From Rostratula benghalensis (lineage: Eukaryota; Chordata; Aves; Charadriiformes; Rostratulidae), in the NCBI GenBank assembly GCA_013399305.1, contig VXAI01000020.1, positions 5,128,684 to 5,192,683 on the forward strand: a stretch of DNA of 64,000 nt, in the 5' to 3' direction. The position numbers and the translations under genes are program-made. The notes under the pieces are model-generated. The model was not told the DNA's origin, searched no databases, and saw only the letters and a list, made by a program, of their open reading frames with translations. Below, piece by piece: positions 12,781 through 28,706 of the stretch. The first letter of the stretch is position 1. Each line of letters begins with the position of its first letter.

Positions 12781-15700
12781 TTTTTTGGCCTCTATTTCTC
12801 TTTAAATAGGCTCTGAATTTGAACAGGTATCCACTAGCACTTGAAGTAAGTGAATATTCTCCTTGTATGCTTGTCGGCCAGCAGCCTGGTTGACACGTGC
12901 AGTTGCTGGTGCCATTACCTTCTGATCCATTTAACTTTGTTGGTGTCAGTTCTTTGGACTTGACATGAAAATATGCATTCTCTCGATTTGATTTCACATT
13001 ATGCTATATAGCATTTAGCATTTCCTTTGATTGAATTTCATGTTGTTAATTTTAAAGGCTGTCTCCAGTACATCATAGTATTTTTGACTTTAGGCCCTTA
13101 CTTCCAGGGGGCTTGTGAACATTCCCAATCTCTGGTGTAAGTTTCGTGCATTATAAGCACATTTTATTCTGTGTGTCTTCATATCAGGTCAAGAAATCAG
13201 TACTTAAGCTGTTGGGGTTTACTTTCTTTCCAGCAGTGAATAAAAATTGTTGCTCCCTTGAGACTATTTTTGGATTGCATAAAATGAGTAGATGATTTCA
13301 AAAAAATAAATACTGATCACATTATGATAGCCAAGTGCCCCTCTTGCAGCAGTCCTTGTTCGATATGGGAACACATCAGGAACCCTTGTAAGCTCTGGGA
13401 GGGGGCTCTGCTCTGCGCAGGGGGGACTGTGGCTGAAATGCTGGAGGACCCAAGGTGCCCTGTCTGCATAGCGTCAGGAAACTTTCATCGTCTGCTGCAC
13501 TATGTTGTCTGGACAGGTTGGCTTTAGTCAATTTATTTTCCATATTTGAAACTGTGGGGTTGGTTTTTTTTTGTTTTTTTTTGCCAAGATCATATTTCTT
13601 TTTGTCTTGGCAAGCAGTCTAGCAAAGACCATTAGAGCTGAAAGTATAACCATAGAAGTTTTCAGGGTTTTTCTGACAAAACTGCGTGTTTGAGACAAAA
13701 ATACATAGTGATTTTACTGATGTTTTTTACAAATTTTTGTAGGGTTTGTGGGAGAAATAACTGAAATCTCTACTCCCCCTACATATTTTTGCAGAGCTTT
13801 GTGTGTAGAGACTGTGTAGTGTGGTGTTTTGATTTAGTTAACGTGGGCTGCATGACCAGTAGAGGGAGCCCAGAATCACAAAATATTGGAGATATGAAGA
13901 TCGTTTTGACTGGGGGAGTTGGGGCGAGAAACTTGCTTTGATAATGTACAAGAATGTTGTGATTATTTTTAGAAGGATGCATTGATTGTTACCAACTTAT
14001 ACTGATTCTGGGGAAGGGCTTTTATTAAATGTTGAAATGTTTAACGTCTTCTAAATTATCAAATTGTATTAACAACAATGTATTGGAAGGCTAATCAGTA
14101 ATTCTTTCTCTTTCACATGTTGCTGGTTGTTGTGACTTCATATCACCTTTACAGAAAGTAAGTAATGTTTAATTTTTTAAAAATATTTTTGAAAGTGTGC
14201 ACTTTTGGGTATATGGCTTGTATATATATATGTAAAACAAGCATAGGAACAGAAAATGGTGAGACTTAAAGGCATACTGCTGCAGAGGGTGACTCCCATG
14301 TATGGATGACTTTTAGAATACCACAGTGGTTTAAAGGAATCTCATCTGAAAAATGATAAATAGTATGTAAGTTCTGCGTCTGAAGGCTGTAAATGGTAAA
14401 CATTCCTTGCGTGTAGACTATGGCAAAAAAACTTTAATAAAAATACCTTATGGTTCTAAAAATTCAGAGCTATCAAGTTACAAAGTGTAATGTTACTGTA
14501 TCCAATTTTGGTTTAACTGAATCAACGTTACACTGGTTTGGAGCCTTTCAAGAACTTAGGTCAAACTGCCATTTTTGACATTCAAAGATACTCAGCCTTG
14601 TATTTGGCAGTCCTTGCCTGCAGTAGTGATACACGCCAGCAGCTCTGAGCAGAACGAGGATGTCCTCAGGCTGCAGGAGAATTCAGAAAGCATGTGGTGA
14701 GTACCGTGGATCCCTCAGAAACTGCTCTGTGATTCAGACATCAGTCTGCATCATGGGATGTTTGATTGCTGACTTTTCTAACCGCGGTCCCATGTGTTGT
14801 GATAGCATGTGCTGCGAGCGTTTCCAGCAGCTCTTGTGGGTAACATGTGGGAATTTTAAGTGTTTTAAGGATGCCTGTACTGACAGAAGAATAGGCAAGT
14901 CATTGGTTAACATGGGTCAAAATAGCAGTCATAAAGGACACCATGGAATTTCGGTTTGAGCTGCTAGCTCAAAATAAATCCCACCCCACAGTGTCCAGAG
15001 TATTATTTCATTTGCAACTTAACTCAAGTATCTGTGGTTTGTTTTGTGCTCATTATGAACATACCCAAATCTAACTTTCAAGAAGCGTGGATATGGCCCT
15101 TTGGTTGCATGCCAAATTATTTAGGAATTGCAGATATCTGTATGAAACAAGCATAACAGTAGCTAAAGTACTTCTTGGCTCAGTAGCTGATTCGGATTTC
15201 TTTGTAAGTCAGAGAGTAGTTTCTATTGTCTACTTGCCAGTTGGCTAGACTTTGAAGATTAAGATATCTTCTGTGAGCACAGTAGTGGTCATGAGATATT
15301 GCCAAATCCTCTATTTTGGGTTCATTCATCTTGTATCATTTTAATTGGTTAATGATATCTAAAAATAAGTGTAGAGTCCAGAATATCTACATTGGAATGG
15401 GAGGATACACGTCGTATGTACATGCACACACGGTTTTGTTTCTTGATGATATATTGAGTTTGTCTTCCACTGCGGAGTCAGCAAGTTCTTTCTGTCTTGC
15501 AGAGAAAGTCTTAATCTGTGATAATGTTTCAGTAAAAAGATCCAAGACTGTGAGTCGAAAACGCTTCACGTTATGTATGTTAACATATGGAAGAAATTAT
15601 GCAACTAGAGCTGCTCTATTAAACACTTTGTGTCTTTGCTTGTCAAACGTTAATACAATAAGGAAAATGTGTTAAAAAAAAAAAAAGTAACCTAATTCCA

Positions 15701-17395
15701 AAACTGTTTTAAATAATTGTTAAACTCAGTGAAATCTCTTAATTTGTTCTGTGCTACTGCTAGAAGTATTGTTGCATTTCTACCATGTTTAGTTTTGTAT
15801 TCTCTTATAGTATTTTATCAAAACCAGATGTGGAATTAGTTTTATTTGCAGGAGGAAAAAGGAAACAACAAAAACCTGTCAGAATTTTCATATTGCAGGA
15901 TTATATGTAGAATGCTTATAAAACAGATATCTGTTAAATATCTGATGTGTTTATCATCAAGCAGTATTTTTACTTTTTTTCTTTTAGATTTAGTAATGTG
16001 ATACATTAGGTGACCAGTAGGAAATAAATTATATTGAACAAGACTTTCTGTCTTGAGGACACTTTAACAGTTTATTTCTTACCAGAAGAGAAATTACCAC
16101 ACTACCCATCTTGCCATTAAATTAGTATGTGTACAGTAAGGATTAATTCTGTTGTAACAGAGCCATAGAAATCGACAGAAAGCATCATCATGTGAAAAAT
16201 TATAATCTCAGTCCAGTTTCATGTATAAAAAAAGATTGGTCAGCAGTTTTCAACAAAGATTGGTTGTTGTCATATAATACTGCATAATAAAGAGCAGTAG
16301 TTTCTGATGGGCTTTTGAAGCCCTGTTCCTGGTTTATAGTTGAGTATATAATTAATCCAGAAATACTTAGCAACACACTTAATTTAATGCACAGGCATTG
16401 TTCCACTTAACCAAGTGGAATATATTTACGTGGCTAAAGATAAGTGTGCGTGCAGGCTGGGGACCCCAGGGAGGAAGCACAGTTTCAGATTCAATCCCTG
16501 AGTACACCGTGTACATCAGTCAGTAAATGGGGACAAAGATGTGATAGTACATCTATAGATCTTGTACTTCAATTTTTAAATTACAGTAAAATAAAACAAT
16601 TTATGACTCCCTTCTTCCCTACCATTTCCTAGATGAACTTTTCAGAATAGTGTAAATGTAGCTAGGGAAGAAACATTTGCTTTCTTTTCCTGATGTAAAC
16701 AGGCGTATATTACAAAGACATTTCTGTACAAGAACTCTTTTTATCTTAATGTATTGTGTTTCTTTTTAAAAAGTCCCTTACCATGCATTTCACAGTGGTA
16801 TTAGAATTACTACCTTGAGCAGGTCAATCTCTTAATCTCTAAAACAACTCTAATTAGAAAAGATAGTGCTTCATAGAAGGTACAAATGTGCTTGCATTTA
16901 TGTATAGTAATGCATGCTGACCATGTTAAGCCAGAAGAAGGCTTAACTATATATCACTTTTAATTTTAAATGTGTTCTTCCTGGACTCTTTATTATTCTT
17001 TTGTTGCCTTTCATCCTATGGGATGCAGCTGCCCTTGAACTTGGTACTGTTTTGATCATTCATGTGCAGCAGCCACATTGTCTGTAACATTTTAAAAATG
17101 AGGCTTCATGGTGTTATTTACGAAGTAATTTCACATAAATATTTGGACTTTGGTTCTCAGAATGTGGAGCTGGTTGCTGTATGAAGAAAAGCATAATTAT
17201 AATTCACAGACTTTTTGCCTCGAGCCTAGGGGACAGATGCATATGATTAAGTTTGAAACTGGCCTGTTATTGTAATGTAGATGTTTTCAGGGTTGAGAGA
17301 ATTAAAAAAAAGAAAAAAAAAAGGAGGGGGGGGTGTGCAAAAAAAAAAAAGCCAGGCAAGCATGAGTTTAAAAAAAAAATAGACTGAGGGAATAG

Positions 17396-18896
<1,501 letters not shown>

Positions 18897-19008
18897 AAGG
18901 AAGAATCAACATGCCCTACTGATGGAACATTGGATTTAGGATGTGAATCTGAGTTAGATGGCACTGAAATGGCTGAGACAAACAATAATAATGGAGAAGA
19001 AAATGGTG
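18897..19008 (+). CDS. ASXL2: ASXL2 coding exon: acidic linker after HARE-HTH
   Basis: The acceptor is CTTTTTTTAACTGTAG and the donor GTAGGT; the exon is 112 nt and enters in phase 0. It gives 37 codons beginning [20 protein letters not shown] and ending NNNNGEENG, plus one base of the next codon. It joins the previous exon as ALK-KEES, as expected for ASXL2. The peptide is acidic and probably unstructured, linking HARE-HTH to the NLS and DEUBAD parts. A run of four Asn is encoded by AAC-AAT-AAT-AAT. The donor is the weakest of the six and overlaps a tandem GTGGTA/GTAGGT pair 3 nt apart, so a one-codon splice alternative is possible. The exit phase (1) matches both possible alternative last exons described below. 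Confidence 0.94.
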
Positions 19009-22000
19009 GTAGGTGTTTTAATTTCAATACTAGAAGGCATATTTTGGCAAAAGAAAAACTAGTTTTTACTTATAATTTCCATGGTGTGATTTCTAAACAT
19101 TATAAGTAATGTTTTGTACTCAGTGGAACTATTTTTGAGTTACTCCCTCTCGTTTTTTGGCCATATAAAGAAACCAGGAACACCAAGTGCCTTTATTTGA
19201 CTTAGATTTGTACGAGAAAATCAGTAGTACTGTCGGGTGTGTTTTGCGTAGGTTATTTTTTTTGCTTATGATTTCTTTGTTCTAGGTCCTACAGCTAAAA
19301 GCCTAATTTGCCTCACCAGGCTTTAGACTTGCAGATGTCAGATAGATATTTCTTTGATTTGAGTGTGAGCGTGTAGGGTTGGACCTTCACGTAGACTTCT
19401 GGGTACAGGACAAAGGTTTGTGGTTATTTTGTTTGGGGCAGAGATTCTCCTGGGTATCACATTGACATAAGGACATGCTGAAGTATCAAATACTGTGTAG
19501 GGTTTTTTGTTTGTTTGTTTGTTTGTTTTCTTTTTTTTTCTCGGATAATGACAAACTCAAACATTGGAAGAACTTGAAAACAGCAAACTTAGAAATATTT
19601 TTTCTTTTTGAGAGGTAATAATTGCTGATAAAGAAAACACTGTTCTTCAGTCATCTAAGATTACTTGCAAGTAATAGAAATTAACAGTATTCTTCTTAAG
19701 TCTACGCTCGTGTATGAAGTGAATGCTTTATACAAAAATCAAGCTTCAAGCTTCCCAGGACCTCTGAAATAAACTTCCATGATCAGTTCTTCCATTCTGC
19801 TGTCCCTTCACAACCTGTCCCACTGCTGGACTGCAGCCTACTGGCTGCAGGCTCACTTTGTATACGGGGAGAGGTTGTCCTGTTTACAACAAGGAGATAA
19901 AAAGGGTCAGCTCAGGGTGTTGTTCTGCTACAGACTTCCTTTTTTTGATTAGGAGAAACTTAATTAGCTTCTGTGCTGCTCCTGTACAGGACCGATTCTG
20001 CTATTTCAGTATTGCTTGCTAGCAGCACTGAAAAATCACAAAATATTCAGTGAGAGGAAGTAACAGATCCACTTAAGATGGGTTGTTGTGGATCTAGTGG
20101 TGAAGTTTTGAAGCTCAATGGAAAAGCAAAAGTCATGACTTCTTAAATAGGCCTGTTTCTTCATTTTCTTTTATATTTTATGTCTATAAGTTAACAGACT
20201 GGTAATGGTGCATGTGCAGTGGTTTTATTATGCTTATGTAGTGTATACTGCACATGTAAGTGAACATAGGTATTTGTAGTTCTTCAACAATCCCTGTCTG
20301 ACACTCAGACAATTTGTTGATGTATAATTCACTAAGTTGCAGGAAGAATACAGCAGTAAAAAGCTGTGTAAATACAGTTACAGATAAGAAAGCGAAAGTT
20401 GAAGTTAGTTGTTATAAACAAATAAAAATCATGGCAAAAACCTGGCAATTATTTAGAAGTGGTAGGATGTAAATAAGGATGCTGGAATGCCAGCAGTAGA
20501 AAATTGCTGGGTGTTGACTGGGAGGAGGCTGCATACTATTTTCACAGTTTACAGTAATAAAAATAATTCTAGCACTTGTGGTGACATAAAAGAGCAGTTG
20601 CTAAAATTAAACATCTTCAAATACTTAGGGCAGAGCAGTAAATTACACCTAGATTGAGTTTAAAGCTGAGAAATTTCCCTCATGTTTCATCTTTAACAAA
20701 TCTTGGAAAACTACAGCATGTTTACCTTTTTTTAAAAAAGACATTTTAAAATCCTTTAATGTCATGCATTTGATATATTTAAAAAGAGTAAATGGGATGA
20801 AAATGAGTCTGTACTGCATACAGAAAGGCCAATGCTGGATGTGATCAATAAGGAATTGAAGACAGTGTCTCTTGTATGAGTCAGCTGATAAAGAACGAGT
20901 TTTTAAACAGGTTTGGTATTGGCTTTTCTTCAGACTAAAAGTTTTTTTGTTAAAGGTATCTAGTGGTACAGAATTCTGTGAGTGATTTCATTTGCAGTGT
21001 AGAATGCTTGGCTTAAAAACAGGACCACGTCTGAGAAATGCAGCCAGTTTTAAGTGGATTGAAAATTATAAAGTATTAGATCTGCAAAGGCATAGGACTC
21101 GCCATCCACAGTAGGTGTTTTTGCTTTCTCTTGAGGATGCGATTTGAGCACTCTTCATTCAACACCTTTGTTCAATTGTTTTTGAAAAGTATAAAATCCT
21201 TCTTGATTAAATGTATTGATAATAACGTTGAGACCGCTCTTGATTGCCTTGTAAATTATTAGTTGAACAGCATAATTTTTTTTAGGCTTTGAAGTGAAGA
21301 AAAAAGGTCACATTTACACAGTGGAAACATATATTCAATAAATCAGTAAATCTGAAAACCATTTAAGGATCACAATAGAAAATGAATTGAGCATGAATGA
21401 GATGCTTTTGTTAATTAGTCCAATGCAGTTCTGGAGTATAGTTCTGGTAGTGCTGATTAAAGAATATGGGCACATTGTTTCCTCTGGGTATAGCACATTA
21501 TAGCTATGAGAAAGAATTAAGAAAAATAGGAGAGAATTTAGAAAAGACATAAAAGAACTCCTGAAAGAACAAATGCCTTATTTGATCTGGGAAATTTAAT
21601 AGGGACAGTCTAGTTAGCTTATCAAAGATGAGGTGGTGAGTTGATCTGTTTGTAAATATTTGAGAAAAGGTATTCCTAAAGAAAATATTTGATCTAGCAG
21701 ACCAAATCTAATAAGATGTATATCAATTAAATTTTTCATGCTAAAGTTGGGATGCTTTTTCTTTCCAGGAAACTATTCTATGGTGTAAAAATAACATTTG
21801 ATTCAGTACAACAAATTCTTTATGAAATTCTAAGACTTGTGTTTCAGAAAAAGTCAATAGCTATAATGTCTCCTTTCAGCCTTAGTATGTGCGATATATA
21901 TGAAGATGGACTTTGCTTGCACATAGTATTCTTAATTGCCCAAGAGATTGTGTTTTTATTTGCTCTTGTTTCCACTGTGGTAGAGGCCAGAAGCCTCAGT

Positions 22001-25000
22001 TCTGACAGAGTGATCAGAAATTGTTTAAAAAGCATTTTAAAAGTACCACTTCAAAGTTAGATGGAAGCAGAGGATGAAACCCTAAGCAACAGCCTCAGTC
22101 CAATTGTGGCCTTTTGAATGATAGTTTTCAGCTTGCAGAGTAAAAAGTACCAGCTGACACTCAAAAAGAGAAGAATAACATTATTCGCCAGCAGGCACAT
22201 TTTTCCCAGTCTAAATGCAGACTACTGAACAATTTTATTAGCATAATAACATAAAAATTGCTCACAGTTATAAACACATGATTCTGCAAAAGCTATTACT
22301 CCACATCAGTATTGCTCAACTGACAACTGGAATAGTCACACCTCTGGATTTTTCAGATGCTGTGGAGAAATCTTTCTTTACCCACCTTCTCCAAAGGCAT
22401 ATTTTAAAGAAACTCCTTACACTACAGTTGATTTTGTTTGAAATGAGATTTCTGTAGAAGCAATCTAGCAGTCTGATATCTTTATTAAAATTCCATTTCC
22501 CTCAAATACAGGGGCAGTGTGTAAAGATGCAGTTGGTAAAAGAATTAAAATCCCAATTACAGTTGCCTGGGAAAATGATGACTATAATATCCTTTTGCCC
22601 ATCAATAGGATGTTCTGTTCTCAAAAAGCATTTGTCCCTAGGGTTTCTGAAGCCAGGGCTAATCCATCAGCCACAGAGCACAGTTGATTAGAAATTGTCT
22701 TCATGCAAGCCAATGGAATGCACAACGATGTAACTGGAGGAGGTAACCAATTCCTATGGTGTAATGACTTCCCTCCCCAACCCAACCCAAACTTAGGTTC
22801 TGATGTTTGCCCCAATATGAGCAACATATGTCTGCTCTTGAGACACTCTGGTTTTCAGCACTTCCTAAAACTGTAAGTTCTTCAATTGTGAACATGCAAT
22901 GGCAAAATTAATTTCTTAGGCAGTTTTCTTAGAGATAATAAATGATGGACGATAGAGGACCAGATTCATGCTGAATCCTAAAAATTTGTCTTTGTAGCTA
23001 CTGTGCTCTTGAATAATGCACTATTTTGGACTAGGAAGCCACTAGGACAACTCTTATAGTAAGGAATGAATATTCATCATTGGTTGAAACATGAGTCCAG
23101 ATTCAGATGTTCAGTTCCTTTCTGGGAACAGAATTTCTGGCAATTCAGGGAAACCTGTTATCTTCAGCATATTGTCTCTTGGGATTAATATTGGATGAAT
23201 CTGCTGAATATGTCCATTGCATCTGGCAACATCTGGATGTGGGACAGGCTCTTCTAAAAGCAGAAGAATGGTAACTGAATAGGAGCTTGAACATGGAGAG
23301 TTTTGGATGACGCATCAGAAAGAGACAGTTTTTCACTTTGTTTTCACTTTTTTTCATTGCCACTGGAGGGGAGTCATATGAATGAGAGAAGATACTGTGG
23401 AGCTTTCTCATCTGCTTTTTTTTATTATTTTTTTTCTGTACAGTGGAGTTAATGAGGCCTAAGAAATCGGTGGCTTAGTGATGACAGGCTGTATATTTTC
23501 AGTGGAAAATGTTGACTTCCTTTGCAGAAAGGATTCACAGTTTTCAAAGCTTTGTGAAATGTTTGGGCTCGAAAGCATGCCGAGAGAATAATGTGATTCA
23601 ATGCAAGCTTCCAAGCTGATGTTGTATGTGATGTCTTTTTCCAAAAAATACTATTCAATATTACTTATCATTTCACGATGCTAGTATGGCTTTTCAAAAA
23701 GAATATTACAGTCTCAGTAGTGCCCTTGATACATGCATCTGGTTTTGCTTGCATTGGCGTACTTGTACAATTAACTAACTCCCAAAATGGTTTTTATTTT
23801 CAAGAGCTGATGGCAACAGTCGAGTTCTCAATTGTTCAGATTTTGCAAGTTGAGCTCTAGAGATCAAAGAGGGATGGAGGTGAATTACTTGATACATCTG
23901 TGTTGGCAAAGCATAACCATTTATGTCAATACGAGTATAGATCTGTGTCACCCAAAGAAAATATTGAACGTTGTAGGTATTTTAGAGAGAGATTTTTGTG
24001 TGTATGTTTTCCTAAAGGGAGTTCTCTCTGAAGTTCCCTATCTCCAGAGTGTGTGCATACATTTTATGCTTGAGGTATACTCTAGTCTTTAGCATATGGT
24101 AGCAATATTAATTTGTGTTTTGCAATGTGGCCACTAGTAAACAATCCTTCTCATCTGCTGGGGTTTCTGTAACAAAGAAAGGAGTGAACCACTGTTGATT
24201 TTACTGTCTTGATTTAAAATCAGTATGGTCTGTCTGAAATGGGAATTAATTGTGCTATTTATTTGGGGAAAATAAGCCTCTTAAAGGACTCCAGGAATTT
24301 GTTTGTCCATCTAGTTACATAAATCTGTCTATAATTATTCCTAATAACATTTAGTGGCAGTGAGACAGAATAATTTTAAGTTGTATTCCTGTATAAATTG
24401 TTCCTTTGAAGAAACACATTTTCTAATATGTTTTATGTAGGTGTCATATTTCTTGGTTGAGGAAGGTAAACGATAATAAAAAATTACAGCGATAGGCTAT
24501 AAAATTTGAAATTAAAAGATAGCATTGCTGATTTTTATAAATGATAGCCTTTCATAATAATTACTAAAACTGGTCTTGCAAAAAGGGAAGAGAGGAAGTT
24601 ATTTTAAATGGAGGTTGTCGAGAACATTTTTAACATGCTCTTTTTGCTAAGTAATTCTAATTCTATCATTCATGTTAACACTCTCTGAACACTCACTAAG
24701 GAGGTCTTATCTTCAGAAACCCAGCTGCTCTTCCAGCTCATAACCTAACAGTTTATGGCTTAATAGTTGCTTTTTGCTTTATTCCTTCACTCGGTCCTGG
24801 CCCTTGAAGAAGCCGACTTAAAGAATGGAGCCTAATTATTCTCCACTAAATGGAAATGCCTCCTGTAGGTTTAAAATGGCTCTTGTTCTCTTTTTCTACT
24901 GTAGCAATAATGGTGAATCCTCTTTATTTGCTACCCAAATATTTTTCCTTCATCTGTTGCATTCTTTCAGGGTTCTTTTTTAACTCCCCAGCATCCAATT

Positions 25001-28000
25001 TATTTTTAGCATTCTTTCCTGATAAAGCTTTTCAGGTGAACAGGGATCTAATGATATTCATGCATCTTCAGTGCTTATGGACAAAGTAGTTGCAGCTTTC
25101 CAAAGATGTACATCTGTTCAAATACAACTAGCTCTTCTTGAATTTGTTTTTCTTTTACTGTCTTCTTTGGCTTCCATAGTAGAAATGCCTGCTCTGTACA
25201 TTGCAACAAGACATTGTTTTTTTCACTAGGATCATCAGTGTGCATTTCAAACACATATTTTTCTGTCACATTTTCCCCTTTTTTTTTCTTCTAGTCCATT
25301 CAGAGAAAAGGAGTTGGACTTTATCCAGATAAATGAACAAATAAATACAATTTTCTGTGGTCACAGTCATTGTACTATAGTGAGATTTTTGCACAGATTG
25401 ATTTAAATCACTAAGTAGCAGAACGTGTTTTAAAGAATAAAATTATTCATTGTCTCATATTTGTATTTCATTTCCTACAGAAAAGTCAATTCATATTGTT
25501 CTGCAAACAATATCTTGATTAACCTCTAAATACAGCCTGTATATCTCTTTCTGTATTATTTTTGTGCTAATAAAATGGAGTGTTTGTTATTAAGCAATTA
25601 TATAAATTACCATAATGTATTTAGATTTTTATTGTTTGTATCTTCTACTTTTGGAAATTAGGCAATGACATATCTCTTATTTACTAGAGGGTTAGGTTTA
25701 TAGTCATGATTTGTATCCAGCTGATTTTAACTGGAAATGGAAATTTAGTTAAAACATGGAAAAGAGTCTTTAAAATAGCATTTTACTATTTTAAGCTACT
25801 AGATATATGAAGGAAAATCTTTATAAAGTACAAAATACGGCATAGAAAGGAAGTATCATTTATTGTTAATAAATGACATTGACTTTCTCTAATAACCATG
25901 TCACTTTAATTTTTTTAAGCAACAGATTTCAGCCAAGGATACCTATTTCTTTAATAGTAGACTATAGGAAAAAGTTTGTTTTTTCTAAATTCTGAAGGAA
26001 CTAGGTTTGGGTTGCGCTAAACCAAAGTCTAGAGTTAGGTGTTCCTTCTGTAATTGCAGAAGAGATTACAGAGATGGAAAGCTATTTATTGTTTCAGTGG
26101 GTTTCAGGTCCAGTTGCTTCACCCATTAGAACAATCCCTGTTCCTTGGTTTAATTTTGTTGTCAAAGCTTCAAAGCAACAGAACCAACAGAGACCAGTAC
26201 AGTGACAACACATTTATGTCAAATTGAAGTAACAATAGAAATAAGCAGTATGGCCTCTAATAGACCCTGTGACAATTTCTGGGTTTATTGTTAAAACAAA
26301 AATGAATGAAAGCAGTGAATTAATATAGTTTGGTTTTATTCCTGTGCTGCATCATGACTTTGACAAGCTAGCGCTGAGCATCATGAGTTAGTGTTGCCAA
26401 ACCTCACCAGGATGAACTTTATCACTAAAATAAACAGGGGAGACACGTGGATAATGGTCCTAGATCAGACTAATGAAAATCAGAATTCCTGTTTGAACAA
26501 GAAGGTAACAGGAGTTTCAGTCATCCCAGAGAGCGGGAATAGGTTTGTCATGACAGGTCATGCAGTCTCCTCTCTTAGAGGGGACAGTTAGGTATATAAC
26601 AGTTTCCATTTTGTCAGCATTTTTAATTTATTTCTGTTCTTCTCTCCTTAACTCTGGGGTTTGTGTTCTCACACTGTTTCTGTGTTTTAATTCAGTCCTT
26701 TGACTCTCAGACTTTGTCAGAAAACAGTGAAAAAATTCTCTTTGAAAGAAAAGACAAAAGCTGTGTAATTTGAAATGTCAGGTTTTTATTTTGGTGTAGG
26801 TGTTCTTTGTCTCAGGAGCTTAGCTATTGCAGTGATTTAGATTATATAAACCATCTATTATTTGTTTTCTGCTGACACTTTGCTGCTCCTTTAAGTTGTC
26901 TTTTTGATAGTAAGCTCTGTTCACCGTGTGGAAAAGATTGATCCAAACCAGGTGATGCTGTAATCTCAGAACTTGTTTTGTGTCACAGCTTCTTTGTACA
27001 TTTTGACAAATCCTTCAAATACAAGGGGAAAAAGTGACAACTGTCAGTTATAAATCTTATGACAAAATAGGTTTTGTCTTATCTGCTAATGAAAATTTTT
27101 TAGTCTAATATGAAAATAATCATGATGTAATGCCTGTGCCATAAAACAGAGTGTATTCTTCATTTGGGAGGTAAGTATTAATTGTTTTTTCTTTCAGTGT
27201 GAAAACAAATGTTTAATATCACATACATCTTATGGTGGCCATTAATTAATTACAACTAAATTGTCTCTATTCTATCTTTTTTCTTACAAACACAAACCAA
27301 AAATCATTACAATATTTCTTCTATGAAACATTGCTAAAGGCAAGAGAGTTAGAATGCTGCTTCAGGTGTCTGCTCATCCCACCAATGGATGGGAGGAGAA
27401 AACCACGGGCAAATGGAAACACTGGACTAAAATTATTTCTGGCGTGTGTCTCTGCTGCTGCTTTGAGTTTTTGCACACTGTTATAAGTGGTATAAGGAAG
27501 TGAGCAGCATAAGGAAGGTGTGTCAGCACACCCATTGGGAAGCACTGGAAGACAGACCTGAATTGAGGCAGCAGAGGAGAACGGACAAAAAAGTTGCTTA
27601 ATTTCTGGATTCATGCTAATGCTGTTTCAGCTGGGCTGTCTGAGGGCACTAGTGAGAATAGTAATGCCAGACATTAAGAGTGGAAAGGTTTTTAGAGCCC
27701 TCTTAGTCAAGCTTGCTGACCAGCAAGGCTAATAGGAACCTTCAGCTATTTTCTCAGCTGTCATATCTGTTTAATAAAGCTGGGGTGCTTTGTGGTTTTT
27801 TGTGTTGTTGTTTTGTTGTTTTTTTTTTTTTTAATAATCATATTTCCTCTTATTTTTAACCAGGAGACTTTTTTTTTGTGTCTCACACAGTATGTACTGA
27901 AGAGGCTGTTTAATGCAAGAACCGTAGTGTTTGTTCATTAAGACATGTATTATTTAGAAGGCTGACAAGTAGCAGTGTTTATTACCTGAGAGACCAGAAT

Positions 28001-28584
28001 TCCTTTTTGCAGGATATTTCAGCCTACCCATTAAACAAGAAAATGTGTGTTCTTGGCTTTACGAAGAAGTCCTTATAAAATAGATGAGTCCAGCTCCCAA
28101 GAAGCCATTACAATCTGGCATGAAGTTGCATATTTATAAATATTTCTAGGACACAGGGTCATCAGTGTCTCTTGTATAAATACACATTTAATACATAATA
28201 AGCTGTTAAAACCATCTCGGCAAGGAAGAAAATTTTCATCCAGCTTCTGTTCAAAAACATTGGTTAAACTATTTCAGTTACCTTCCAAGGACCTGAAAGG
28301 CAAAATATGCACAGCTTCCAGAACTGCATAGGAAGGGTATGATGAGATACAGATATTTCTGAAGCAATGCATTTATTTAGAATATGGCTGGATTCTTGGC
28401 TCATCTTGACCTCAAGAGCAGTTGAATTTCTTAGAGCGAGCTTTTTATTTTCCAGGCACTGGCCTTTTTTCTGCTTTTTTCTCCCCTCCTGAGGACTTTC
28501 CAAGATATAGGGAATACAACCCCAGATCAGTATTCTGATCTTTTTTTTTTTTTTTCCCTTTTCTTTTCTTTTCTTTTTATAAAG
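19009..28584 (+). other. ASXL2: ASXL2 intron (9.6 kb)
   Basis: This is a GT-AG phase-1 intron. It has a short (GTTT)n run at about 19508-19529 and a small direct repeat CAAGCTT at 19739-19755. The last 60 bases are an almost pure pyrimidine tract. A somewhat richer patch at 27320-27640 has a 97-codon minus-strand frame of low-complexity type, which I regard as chance. No transposable element was confidently recognised, which is notable for a 9.6-kb stretch. Confidence 0.9.
19508..19529. repeat. (GTTT)n microsatellite
   Basis: About five GTTT units in tandem, in an ASXL2 intron. Confidence 0.85.
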
Positions 28585-28706
28585 TTTGCCCAAAGCAGAC
28601 ATCTGAAGAAATGTCTTCCAATCGTGATTCAAGCCTTACTAATGCACCGGTGCAAAGCAAGCTAGTATCTTCCTTCCAGCAGCACACAAAGAAAGCACTT
28701 AAGCAG
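28585..28706 (+). CDS. ASXL2: ASXL2 coding exon: Ser/Gln-rich linker
   Basis: The 122-nt exon follows a very long pyrimidine tract that ends in ATAAAG and is followed by GTAAGC. It enters in phase 1 (G|TT, Val) and reads [20 protein letters not shown], then [20 protein letters not shown] and a final Q, ending in phase 0. The core [17 protein letters not shown] is the strongly conserved ASXL2 segment. The first half ([11 protein letters not shown]) appears more divergent from mammals. The C-terminal TKKALKQ begins a basic stretch continued in the next exon. No frameshift or stop is present. A function for this segment beyond linker or basic region cannot be read from the sequence. Confidence 0.94.

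Noticed and set aside
27321..27614. 97-codon minus-strand frame
   Set aside because: No family resemblance, Ser/Pro/Cys-rich, and no splice signals that would make it an exon.
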